Shown piece by piece: positions 1 to 5,418 of a stretch of 6,083 nt of DNA; the stretch's first letter is position 1, and each line of letters opens with the position of its first letter. A model generated the notes under the pieces. It was not told where the DNA came from, ran no database searches, and saw nothing but the letters and a program-made list of their open reading frames with translations. This DNA comes from Pseudomonadota bacterium (GTDB lineage Bacteria; Pseudomonadota; Alphaproteobacteria; Ferrovibrionales; Ferrovibrionaceae): the NCBI GenBank assembly GCA_021793055.1, contig JAJYTL010000212.1:1-6083 (forward strand), read 5' to 3'. The translations under genes and the position numbers were made by a program.

Positions 1-119
1 AGAATGCGCATTAGTCAACTCCCTGTTCGACGGCCGGAAGGATCCTTGGGTGACCTTCCATGGCCCGCCGCGGCTCGCGCTTCGGAGGCGCCCTCACGTC
101 TGGCCCTTAGCACGCCGGG
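1..119. other. Flank without a recognisable gene
   Basis: This is the sequence downstream of the MFS gene stop. Several frames are open across it, but none gives a protein I recognise or has a convincing ribosome binding site. It contains a 10-bp perfect palindrome, AAGGATCCTT, at 38-47, with no T-tract, so there is no supported terminator. It may include the edge of a gene lying mostly outside the window. Confidence 0.5.
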
Positions 120-1667
120 TCATGGTCGCTCCGGCGGCGGCGCGCCCGGCGCCTCTCGAACGGTCCGGATGAGCACGAGCGTGGGGATAAGCCCCAGCGC
201 GGTGATCGCCGCCATGATCCACCATCCGCGGTGAAACGCCGCGACACGCGCCGCCGGGGAGCCCGGCGAGACAACCACCGCCGCGAAGATCGCTACACCG
301 ATCGCGAAGGCCGCCTGACGGATCATATTAACCACGCCCGAGCCGGTCGCGAACGCCGATGGCGGCAGCGCCGCGGCGCTGACGCCCATGAGCGTGGGAA
401 AGGTCAGGCCGACCCCGATCCCCGACGTCACCATGCCCAGGACTACTATCCCGACATTCGGCTCAAGCCCGATGAAGCTCGCCCAGCAGCCCAGTCCCGT
501 GGCGAAGAGCACGATCCCCGCGGTCACCGTGTGCGCGACGCCGAATCGCGCGATCAACCTGCCGGCGAGCAGCAGCGAGGTGAGCGGAACCAGCAGGGGT
601 CCGGGTGCGATCGCCAAGCCGGTCTGCAGCGCTGACCAGCCCCAGGCGGCTTGCTCCCACACAGCAACGGAAAACAGCATGGCGCCGAAGGCGATGGAAT
701 AGGGAGCCATCACCAGGGTCGCGCCGGTGAACTGCCGGATGCGGAACAGCGCTGGGTCGACGAACGGATTGCTCGACCGCAGGCAGTGGCGGACGAACAG
801 CACAAGGAAAACGGCCGAGGCCGCGAGACTCAGGCCGATCCGCGGCGAGTGCCAGCCCCAGTCGTTTATCTTCACGATCGCGAATGTCAGGGCACTGACC
901 CCGCCGGTGACCAGCAGCGCGGCCCACAGGCTGGGTCGCTTGACGTCGTGGCCGGGGACCTCCGGAAGCTTCCACCAGGCGACCGCCATGGCGACCACGC
1001 CGATCGGAACGTTGACGAGGAAGATCCAGCGCCAGCTCGCCGAAACCAGCAGGCCCCCGGCGAGAGGTCCGAGTGCCGCTGCAAATCCGCCGATCGCGGC
1101 CCAGGTGCGCACGGCGCTGCCGCGACGATCGGGCGGAAACGACGCGAGCAGGAGACCAATGGATGTTGGTGTCATCAGCGCCGCGCCGGCCGCCTGAATG
1201 ACGCGGAATGCGACCAATACGGTGACGTTGTTGGCGGCGGCGCAGGCGGCCGAGGCGGCCGTGAACAGCGCGATCCCCAGAATGAAACTGAGGTCGCGGC
1301 GATGCCGTTCGGCCAGCCGCCCGAAGAACACTAGCAGCGCAGCATAGGCGATAGCGTAGCCGTTCAGGACCCAGGAAAGGTCTTCTAGCGTGGCGTCGAA
1401 ATCGCGGGCGATGTTGGGCAAGGCCACGTTGACTATGAACAAGTCGAGATTGGCGAGCACGATGCCGACGCACACGATAGCCAGGACCTGGGTCGGCGCG
1501 ACAGCAGAGCGTCGGATGCGCGCAGGCTGCTTCGGTCCGTTGGGGGTTGTTCGGCGATTTTTCCCCAAGACAGCGGAGCCCGATCGCGCGAAGGCTTCGG
1601 CGCTGGCGTCACCGATGCCCGAGGGGGCTTCGGTCGCGACCGCGGCTTTTCCGGTATGCGGGTTCAT
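120..1667 (-). CDS. DHA2-type MFS drug/efflux transporter with an SDR-like N-terminal extension
   Basis: A 515-residue inner-membrane protein of the major facilitator superfamily, EmrB/QacA (DHA2, 14-helix) group, expected to export small hydrophobic or amphipathic compounds by proton antiport. Helix 1 starts near residue 59. The DHA2 motif LDLFIVNVALPNIARDF is at 74-90, the loop 2-3 motif A (GRLAERHRRD) at about 116-125, and the motif C region with the RWIFLVNVPIG signature at about 191-223. Hydrophobic segments then continue to about residue 505, and the tail is proline-rich. The ATG at 1667 is chosen because GGAG lies five bases upstream. Residues 1-52 are unusual: a normal DHA2 protein has a short cytoplasmic start, whereas residues 6-39 here resemble an SDR nucleotide-binding fold. 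The gene lies 59 bp after the SDR at 1727-2515 on the same strand, so the two are probably cotranscribed. The transporter family is confident; the substrate is unknown. Confidence 0.93.
   Translation of the reverse strand: MNPHTGKAAVATEAPSGIGDASAEAFARSGSAVLGKNRRTTPNGPKQPARIRRSAVAPTQVLAIVCVGIVLANLDLFIVNVALPNIARDFDATLEDLSWVLNGYAIAYAALLVFFGRLAERHRRDLSFILGIALFTAASAACAAANNVTVLVAFRVIQAAGAALMTPTSIGLLLASFPPDRRGSAVRTWAAIGGFAAALGPLAGGLLVSASWRWIFLVNVPIGVVAMAVAWWKLPEVPGHDVKRPSLWAALLVTGGVSALTFAIVKINDWGWHSPRIGLSLAASAVFLVLFVRHCLRSSNPFVDPALFRIRQFTGATLVMAPYSIAFGAMLFSVAVWEQAAWGWSALQTGLAIAPGPLLVPLTSLLLAGRLIARFGVAHTVTAGIVLFATGLGCWASFIGLEPNVGIVVLGMVTSGIGVGLTFPTLMGVSAAALPPSAFATGSGVVNMIRQAAFAIGVAIFAAVVVSPGSPAARVAAFHRGWWIMAAITALGLIPTLVLIRTVREAPGAPPPERP
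1551..1652 (-). other. Decayed SDR-like N-terminal segment fused in frame to the MFS transporter
   Basis: Residues 6-39 of the MFS protein follow the pattern of an SDR start: GK-(hydrophobic beta strand)-T-x-APSGIG-x-ASAEAFARSGSAVL. Classical SDRs have TGxxxGxG here. In this protein the first glycine is Glu13 (GAA, one base from GGA), while G17, I18 and G19 remain. After about residue 40 the sequence becomes a basic, proline-rich linker and then the first MFS helix. The segment is not a copy of the neighbouring SDR, whose first 40 residues differ. Interpretation: the translation start and first Rossmann unit of a lost SDR gene were joined to a transporter by deletion. Chance resemblance is possible but unlikely over this length. 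Confidence 0.6.
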
Positions 1668-1672
1668 TGTTT

Positions 1673-1676
1673 CTCC
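1673..1676 (-). promoter_or_regulatory. Ribosome binding site deciding the MFS start
   Basis: GGAG on the minus strand, five bases before the ATG at 1667. No ATG lies close to the first transmembrane helix and no other start with a comparable ribosome binding site was found, so translation very likely includes the SDR-like extension. Confidence 0.65.
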
Positions 1677-1726
1677 AAACCGACGACATGTGCCCGATGG
1701 TCGGGCTGCTCCTTATTGCGGCATGC

Positions 1727-2515
1727 TCAGGCGACGGACCGATACCGCCCGGCCGGCTGGGCCTGACTGAAATTGGGCAGCATCGCCCGGCGCGCGGCTT
1801 CGAAGGCGCTCCACTGGCCGGCGTCCGGTAGCGGCGGGATGGTCACGGCCTCGCGGCGGTCGAAACCCACGAGCGCGGCGTCCACCAGCTCATCGATCTC
1901 CATCACCGCCGGCAACGTATTCACGTCACGGCCGGACCGCGCCCAGATCTCGGTGCGCGTAGCGGCAGGAAGGACAGCCTGGACATAGACGCCCTTTGGA
2001 CCGAGCTCGACATTGAGGCCCTGAGAGAGGAACAGCACAAACGCCTTGGTCGCGCCATAGACCGTGGAGCCGATCTCCGGGGCGAGGCCGATTACCGAGC
2101 CCAGATTGATGATCGCCCCCTGGCCAGCCATCACGAAGCGTGGGGCGGTGGCGTTGGCGAGCCTGGTGAGGGCAGTGACGTTGAGTCCGATCAGCTTTGC
2201 GACGTCGTCGCCATTCTGCTCCAGAAAGCCGCCAGGGATCGCGGCGCCGGCATTGTTCACCAGCACGCCAATGCGCGCATCCTCGCGCAGGCGCCACTCG
2301 ATCCGAGCAAGATCCTGCGGATCTGTGAGGTCGGCGGGCAGTACATTCACGTTGACGCCAGTTTCCCTCGTCAGGCGCTCGGCCAGCGTCTCCATCAACG
2401 CCGCATTGCGCGCCACCAGGACGAGATCATGGCCGCGGTGGGCAAAACGGTCTGCATAGACGGCGCCGATGCCGGTCGAGGCGCCAGTGACAAGGACGGT
2501 GGGCCGAGTGCTCAT
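1727..2515 (-). CDS. Classical SDR family NAD(P)-dependent oxidoreductase
   Basis: A 262-residue cytoplasmic short-chain dehydrogenase/reductase, expected to interconvert a carbonyl and an alcohol using NAD(P)H. All hallmarks are present: the cofactor motif TGASTGIG at 10-17, the NNAG motif at 87-90, catalytic Asn112, Ser140 (INLGS), and Tyr153 with Lys157 in YGATK. Arg37 after the second beta strand (VARN) is the sort of residue that often favours NADP(H); that preference is inference. Length is normal for the family. The ATG at 2515 has AGGAG at 2524-2528, eight bases upstream. The gene is first in a two-gene unit with the MFS exporter. Its promoter carries two operator-like inverted repeats, so TetR-type repression is likely. 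The substrate cannot be named. Confidence 0.93.
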   Translation of the reverse strand: MSTRPTVLVTGASTGIGAVYADRFAHRGHDLVLVARNAALMETLAERLTRETGVNVNVLPADLTDPQDLARIEWRLREDARIGVLVNNAGAAIPGGFLEQNGDDVAKLIGLNVTALTRLANATAPRFVMAGQGAIINLGSVIGLAPEIGSTVYGATKAFVLFLSQGLNVELGPKGVYVQAVLPAATRTEIWARSGRDVNTLPAVMEIDELVDAALVGFDRREAVTIPPLPDAGQWSAFEAARRAMLPNFSQAQPAGRYRSVA

Positions 2516-2538
2516 AAGGGTCGCTCCTGGTCCTATTA

Positions 2539-2552
2539 ATGACGTTTGTCAT
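2539..2552. promoter_or_regulatory. Operator-like inverted repeat 1 (ATGAC-N4-GTCAT)
   Basis: ATGACGTTTGTCAT has perfect 5-bp arms around a 4-bp centre, and the symmetry extends one base on each side (AATGAC/GTCATT). It lies between the -10 box and the ribosome binding site of the SDR gene at 1727-2515, around the expected transcription start, where a bound TetR dimer would block initiation or early elongation. Related copies are at 2566, 5320 and 5349. Confidence 0.6.
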
Positions 2553-2560
2553 TTAAGCCG

Positions 2561-2591
2561 TATATATGATCATCGTCATGTATAGTGTCAA
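2561..2591 (-). promoter_or_regulatory. Promoter of the SDR-MFS operon
   Basis: On the minus strand, a perfect consensus -35 TTGACA (2586-2591) is followed after 17 bp by CATATA (2563-2568), or after 19 bp by TATATA (2561-2566). This leads into the SDR gene whose ATG is at 2515. A 14-bp operator-like inverted repeat fills most of the spacer, which suggests a strong sigma-70-type promoter held off by a repressor. The exact -10 is uncertain. Confidence 0.6.
2566..2579. promoter_or_regulatory. Operator-like inverted repeat 2, inside the promoter spacer
   Basis: ATGATCATCGTCAT has arms ATGAT/GTCAT around a 4-bp centre. It lies between the -35 and -10 boxes of the SDR-MFS promoter, starting 27 bp from repeat 1. 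Its reverse complement with flank (ATGACGATGATCATATAT, 2562-2579) matches the site at 5349-5366 at 17 of 18 positions, which is the strongest single link between the two regulatory islands. Confidence 0.65.
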
Positions 2592-2612
2592 TGGGAATCT
2601 GAGGACAAGGCG

Positions 2613-2840
2613 ATGAGGCTGCGCCGGCAGCGGCGCCTTGACGGCGAGAGGAAGCGGTTACGCCGCAGACCTATGAGACCGGCGCTGACCGTCGGCCTTC
2701 CGATCCGCGCGGCGCGGTACGGCGTCGTCTACGGCAATCTTAAATGAACGCACAGGGGAAACCGTGATGCTGTCGCGCGACGGATCGCGGATGCCCGCCC
2801 CGATCCGACGCTTCTGACGGCGGATCTGGCGACCTCAGAA
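2613..2840 (+). pseudogene. Possible decayed SDR fragment in the intergenic region
   Basis: An ATG at 2613 with GAGG/AAGG upstream opens a 44-codon, arginine-rich frame ending in TGA at 2745-2747. The same frame then stays open past the stop, and 2760-2840 reads NRDAVARRIADARPD...LLTADLA, which resembles the helix-C to beta-4 part of an SDR (the x-A-D-L-A strand before NNAG). No TGxxxGIG or NNAG motif is visible. The fragment stops just before the end of the gene at 2848-3450, which points the other way. This is inference from pattern alone; the 44-residue frame could equally be chance. Nothing else is recognised in the 330-bp gap apart from the promoter and operators. Confidence 0.27.
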
Positions 2841-2847
2841 TGCTCTG

Positions 2848-3450
2848 TTACTCAGAGAGGATCATTTCCTCGACATCGCGCAGCCGATCCTTGCCAAAGA
2901 AGATTTCGTCATCGACAAAGAAGGTTGGCGAACCGAAGGTGCCGCGATCGACAGTGCGCTGTGTGTTTTCGAGCAGCCGCGCCTTAACCGCAGCGTCCTG
3001 GACCAGCTCGGCGAAGCGCGGCGCGTCAAAGCCAGATTCGTCTAAGGCGGCGCGCCAAACCTCCGAGTCGTCGAGCTTCTTTGGCTCGAACCACATGTGC
3101 CTGTACATCTCGTCGACATAACGTTCGAAGACACCGAGCTTCTGCGCCGCGATCGCGCCGCGCATGATGGTCAGCGTGTTGATCGGGAAGAACGGGTTGC
3201 GGCGGAAGCGGGTGATGCCATGGCGCGCAACAAAGCGCTCGGTCTCAAGCCATTCGTATTCGACCTTGTTCTTGATGCCGGCGAGGCTCTCCGCGGGCGA
3301 GCGGTTGTTGGTAAGCTTGAACACCCCGCCCAGTAGCACCGGAACATATAGAAACTTGGCGCCGGTGCGCCGCTCGATTTCCGGAACGACCAGATGCGCC
3401 AGATAGGCGTTCGGGCTTCCGAAATCGAAATGGAATTCTACCCTTGGCAT
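2848..3450 (-). CDS. 2-hydroxychromene-2-carboxylate isomerase / DsbA-family thioredoxin-fold protein
   Basis: A 200-residue cytoplasmic protein of the DsbA-like thioredoxin superfamily, in the HCCA isomerase (GST kappa-like) branch. The start FHFDFGSPNAYLA places Ser12 where oxidoreductases have the CxxC cysteine. There is no CxxC, so glutathione-type binding rather than disulfide exchange is expected. Other family features are NPFFPINTL at 85-93, FGSPTFFVDDEIFFGKDRL at 172-190 with the conserved cis-proline at 175, and a helical insert in between. HCCA isomerase itself acts in naphthalene breakdown with glutathione, but no ring dioxygenase or extradiol dioxygenase is in this window, so that exact reaction is not supported. 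The start follows the stop of the upstream SDR by four bases, with a weak GGTGA site, so translational coupling is likely. It is the last gene of the TetR operon. Confidence 0.87.
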   Translation of the reverse strand: MPRVEFHFDFGSPNAYLAHLVVPEIERRTGAKFLYVPVLLGGVFKLTNNRSPAESLAGIKNKVEYEWLETERFVARHGITRFRRNPFFPINTLTIMRGAIAAQKLGVFERYVDEMYRHMWFEPKKLDDSEVWRAALDESGFDAPRFAELVQDAAVKARLLENTQRTVDRGTFGSPTFFVDDEIFFGKDRLRDVEEMILSE

Positions 3451-3454
3451 GGCT

Positions 3455-4198
3455 TCACCACTTTTCCGCGAAGGGCCGGATCTCGCGCTCGAACGACCAG
3501 GCGTCGCGCGGCTCTCGGTAAATCTGCCAAAAGCCTTCGGCGACCGATTCCGGCCGCATCAGCCGAAAAGGATCGAGATCGGCAAGCGCCGCCTCGCCCT
3601 CCCGCTCGCGGATGCGGCCGCGCACCCACTCGGTATCGACCCCGGCATCGATGACGAGATGCGCGACATGGATGTTCTTCGGTCCTAATTCGCGCGCCGC
3701 GCTTTCCGCCACAGCGCGCAGGCCGAATTTGGCGCTGGCGAACGCGGCATAGCCTATTCCGCCGCGCCGACTGGCGGTGGCGCCGGTGAAGAAAATATTG
3801 CCGCGGCCATGCGGTAGCATCACCCGCGCTGCCTCGCGAGCGGTGAGAAAACCGGCGTAGCAGGCGAGTTCCCAAACCTTGCGGAAGACGCGCTCGGTGG
3901 TTTCGAGCAGCGGAAAATTGACGTTCGCGCCAATGTTGAAGATGCAGACTTCGAGCGGTGCAGCCGCATCGGCGTCGCGAAGGAAAGCGGCTACCTCCTC
4001 TTCCCGCCGTGCGTCAAGCGAGCGGCCGACAATCCGGCCGCCATCCGCCTCGACCTCGGCGACCAGTGGGGCGAGTTTGTCGCCGCGCCGCCGGCCGGCG
4101 AAGACGGTAAAGCCTTCGGCGGCGAACTTCCTTGCGATGGCGGCGCCGGTATAGTCCCCGACGCCGATCACCGCCGCCGTCGCATTTCCGGCTTCCAT
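3455..4198 (-). CDS. Non-canonical SDR-fold protein lacking the usual catalytic residues
   Basis: A 247-residue Rossmann-fold protein of the SDR superfamily, but of a divergent subgroup. The cofactor loop is GVGDYTG (12-18) instead of TGxxxGIG, followed by GRRR at 35-38. NNAG is replaced by NIGAN (88-92). By alignment with the classical SDR in the window, the catalytic Asn is Cys113, the Ser position is Ala140/Thr141, and the YxxxK tyrosine is Phe153 in FASAK, leaving only Lys157. The C-terminus WSFEREIRPFAEKW is of the form I associate with this subgroup. Cofactor binding may persist, but ordinary carbonyl reduction is doubtful unless Tyr150 substitutes. The ATG at 4198 is preferred: GGAG lies six bases before it and it follows the thioesterase stop by one base (TGA-C-ATG). 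A GTG at 4210 would add four residues. Third gene of the TetR operon. Confidence 0.87.
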   Translation of the reverse strand: MEAGNATAAVIGVGDYTGAAIARKFAAEGFTVFAGRRRGDKLAPLVAEVEADGGRIVGRSLDARREEEVAAFLRDADAAAPLEVCIFNIGANVNFPLLETTERVFRKVWELACYAGFLTAREAARVMLPHGRGNIFFTGATASRRGGIGYAAFASAKFGLRAVAESAARELGPKNIHVAHLVIDAGVDTEWVRGRIREREGEAALADLDPFRLMRPESVAEGFWQIYREPRDAWSFEREIRPFAEKW

Positions 4199-4199
4199 G

Positions 4200-4661
4200 T
4201 CACGCTCCACCGCGTTGGTTCAACAGCAGGCATGTCGTCGTGCCGCTGGCGCACAGATTGTGGTCCTTATCCAACAGCCCACCTTCCGCGAAGGCGGCGC
4301 GCCTGCCGATCGATATGACGCGGCCCTCGGCACGGACTGGACCGCTCGCATCGGTCAACGCGCGGTGGTAGGCAACCTTGAGTTCGAGCGTGGTGTAGCC
4401 CTGGCCAGCCTGAATGCGGGAGTGCACGGCGCAGCCCATCACGGTATCGAGCAAGGTCTCCGCATAGCCGCCATGCACGACGTGGAGCGGATTGTAGACT
4501 GCTTGTGTGGGCGAGCCTTCGAACACGACGAAGCCCTCCTCGGCCGAGATTGGATGCAAGTCGAGCATTTGGACGATGCCCTGGTACCCGGTCCGGCCGG
4601 CGAAGATTGCGCGCAATTGTTCTAGGCCGAACGGCGCCGACATTTGGTTGGGGTCTAGCAT
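4200..4661 (-). CDS. PaaI-family hotdog-fold thioesterase
   Basis: A 153-residue single hotdog-domain protein, of normal length for PaaI/YdiI-type acyl-CoA thioesterases, which hydrolyse aryl- or acyl-CoA to the free acid and CoA in the cytoplasm. The signature is clear: Asn57, then HVVHGG at 60-65 on the loop into the central helix, and Asp72 seven residues beyond Gly65 as the expected catalytic acid. TTLELKVAYHRAL (90-102) and VRAEGRVISIGRRAAFAEG (109-127) form the beta strands. The start is uncertain: ATG at 4661 has only a weak GGA upstream, and Met7 (4643) is an alternative. It begins 33 bp after the TetR stop and ends one base before the next gene; its last codons supply that gene's GGAG site. 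Presence with the SDR and HCCA-like genes suggests a CoA-thioester substrate; which one is unknown. Confidence 0.9.
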   Translation of the reverse strand: MLDPNQMSAPFGLEQLRAIFAGRTGYQGIVQMLDLHPISAEEGFVVFEGSPTQAVYNPLHVVHGGYAETLLDTVMGCAVHSRIQAGQGYTTLELKVAYHRALTDASGPVRAEGRVISIGRRAAFAEGGLLDKDHNLCASGTTTCLLLNQRGGA

Positions 4662-4694
4662 TTTGTTGGTCCATCGCTCTCTGCAGTAAAGACC

Positions 4695-5282
4695 TCAGTG
4701 GCCTCTCTCCTTGTCCGGATCCGACAACGACGAAGCAACAGTGTCGAGTACTTCCTTTGACAACCGGGGATCATCGACGGCCCGCGCGATAGTCACGGCT
4801 CCGACCATCGCGGCGAAGTCGAAGAGGGCTTTCCGCCGCCGAGCGGGCTTCGACTTTCCGGGTACGAGCGGCATGAGCAGCCGCACAAGAGCCTGTATGC
4901 CCTCGGTCACCACGCGCCGAATGGGCGGGGTCTGTCGTCCGAGATCGGAGCCGAGCGCCGCAACCAGACAGCCGCACCCGGGACCGTCCCGGTGCGCCTC
5001 GGAAAGGTAGCTATTGATAATTTTCGAGAAGGCCTTGTCAGGCGCTTTCTCGGCTTCGGCCGACCATTTTTGTAGCGAACCGTCGATCGCGCGGCCGCAA
5101 GCTTCCGCGGCTAAATCTTCTTTCGACGCGAAATGTCCATAGAAGCCCCCATGGGTCAGCCCCGCGGACTTCATCAGGTCGGCAACGCTGATCCCGTCGA
5201 ATCCGCGCTCCCGGAACAGCTTCGCGGCGACCTGCACGATGCGTTCGCGATTCTCGGTAGCCTGCTCCCGACTCACCTTCAT
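4695..5282 (-). CDS. TetR/AcrR family transcriptional regulator
   Basis: A 195-residue DNA-binding repressor. Residues 10-60 form the TetR helix-turn-helix: AAKLFRERGFDGISVADL, then MKSAGLTHGGFYGHFASKED, with the typical GxxxGxFYxHF recognition helix end. The ligand domain (about 80-190) contains GPGCGC with Cys103 and Cys105, and a long C-terminal helix region ending SSLSDPDKERGH. The ATG at 5282 is the natural family start; only a weak GGGC site precedes it, so expression may be kept low. It heads a minus-strand operon with thioesterase, SDR and HCCA-like genes. Its promoter overlaps operator-like inverted repeats that also occur before the SDR-MFS operon, so it probably controls itself, the divergent gene and that operon. 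The inducer is unknown. Confidence 0.93.
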   Translation of the reverse strand: MKVSREQATENRERIVQVAAKLFRERGFDGISVADLMKSAGLTHGGFYGHFASKEDLAAEACGRAIDGSLQKWSAEAEKAPDKAFSKIINSYLSEAHRDGPGCGCLVAALGSDLGRQTPPIRRVVTEGIQALVRLLMPLVPGKSKPARRRKALFDFAAMVGAVTIARAVDDPRLSKEVLDTVASSLSDPDKERGH

Positions 5283-5307
5283 ATTTGCAGCCCATTTCGA
5301 AAGTCAG

Positions 5308-5336
5308 TTGATAGACTATATGTCGTTCATCATGTA
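5308..5336 (+). promoter_or_regulatory. Possible weak promoter for the divergent plus-strand SDR-like gene
   Basis: TTGATA (5308-5313) and CATGTA (5331-5336) are 17 bp apart and overlap operator-like repeat 3, with repeat 4 downstream. This mirrors the arrangement at the SDR-MFS promoter. The -10 is poor, so this is tentative. Confidence 0.25.
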
Positions 5337-5343
5337 AAAGCAA
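5315..5343 (-). promoter_or_regulatory. Promoter of the tetR operon
   Basis: On the minus strand, TTGCTT (5338-5343) and TATAGT (5315-5320) are separated by exactly 17 bp, 32 bp before the regulator ATG. Repeat 3 (5320-5333) occupies the spacer, suggesting autorepression. Confidence 0.55.
5320..5333. promoter_or_regulatory. Operator-like inverted repeat 3 (imperfect)
   Basis: ATGTCGTTCATCAT keeps the 5-4-5 layout with imperfect arms. Its reverse complement matches repeat 1 in reverse complement at 11 of 14 positions. It sits between the -35 and -10 boxes of the tetR promoter, as repeat 2 does in the SDR-MFS promoter. Confidence 0.45.
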
Positions 5344-5345
5344 GC

Positions 5346-5365
5346 TATATGACGATAATCATATA
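5346..5365. promoter_or_regulatory. Operator-like inverted repeat 4, the longest copy
   Basis: TATATGACGATAATCATATA has 8-bp arms matching at seven of eight positions around a 4-bp centre, typical of a TetR dimer site. The core ATGACGATAATCAT (5349-5362) starts 29 bp from the start of repeat 3; repeats 1 and 2 start 27 bp apart. It lies upstream of the tetR -35 box and in the leader of the divergent SDR-like gene, so it could act on both. Confidence 0.65.
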
Positions 5366-5403
5366 TCGTGGCTCGGGTTGGTCGGTTGTCTCCGCAACGG
5401 AAC

Positions 5404-5410
5404 AAAGGAG
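5404..5410 (+). promoter_or_regulatory. Ribosome binding site of the divergent SDR-like gene
   Basis: AAAGGAG lies eight bases before the ATG at 5419. This decides the start over the in-frame GTG at 5368, which lies beside operator 4 and has no such site. Confidence 0.6.
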
Positions 5411-5418
5411 CCCGAAAC

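Noticed and set aside
38..47. AAGGATCCTT palindrome near the window edge as a terminator
   Set aside because: It is short, with no loop and no T-run; it is probably chance.
463..1473. Long alternative frames over the MFS gene (minus 463-1473, plus 651-1334, plus 727-1197)
   Set aside because: Arginine- and glycine-rich shadows caused by high GC. They have no domain, while the MFS frame has clear membrane helices and motifs.
2848..3450. Reading the thioredoxin-fold gene as a disulfide oxidoreductase (DsbA/FrnE)
   Set aside because: It has no CxxC and no signal peptide; Ser12 in FDFGSPNAYLA fits the HCCA isomerase branch.
4199..4210. GTG start at 4210 for the non-canonical SDR
   Set aside because: ATG 4198 has GGAG six bases upstream and gives a normal start before beta 1; the GTG would place that GGAG inside the gene.
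4267..4674. Minus-strand frame starting at ATG 4674, which has a better-looking GAGAG site than the thioesterase start
   Set aside because: Its translation is basic and domain-free, while the overlapping frame has the full HGG hotdog signature.
5368..5418. GTG start at 5368 for the plus-strand SDR-like gene
   Set aside because: It has no ribosome binding site and begins at the edge of operator 4; ATG 5419 has AAAGGAG at proper spacing.
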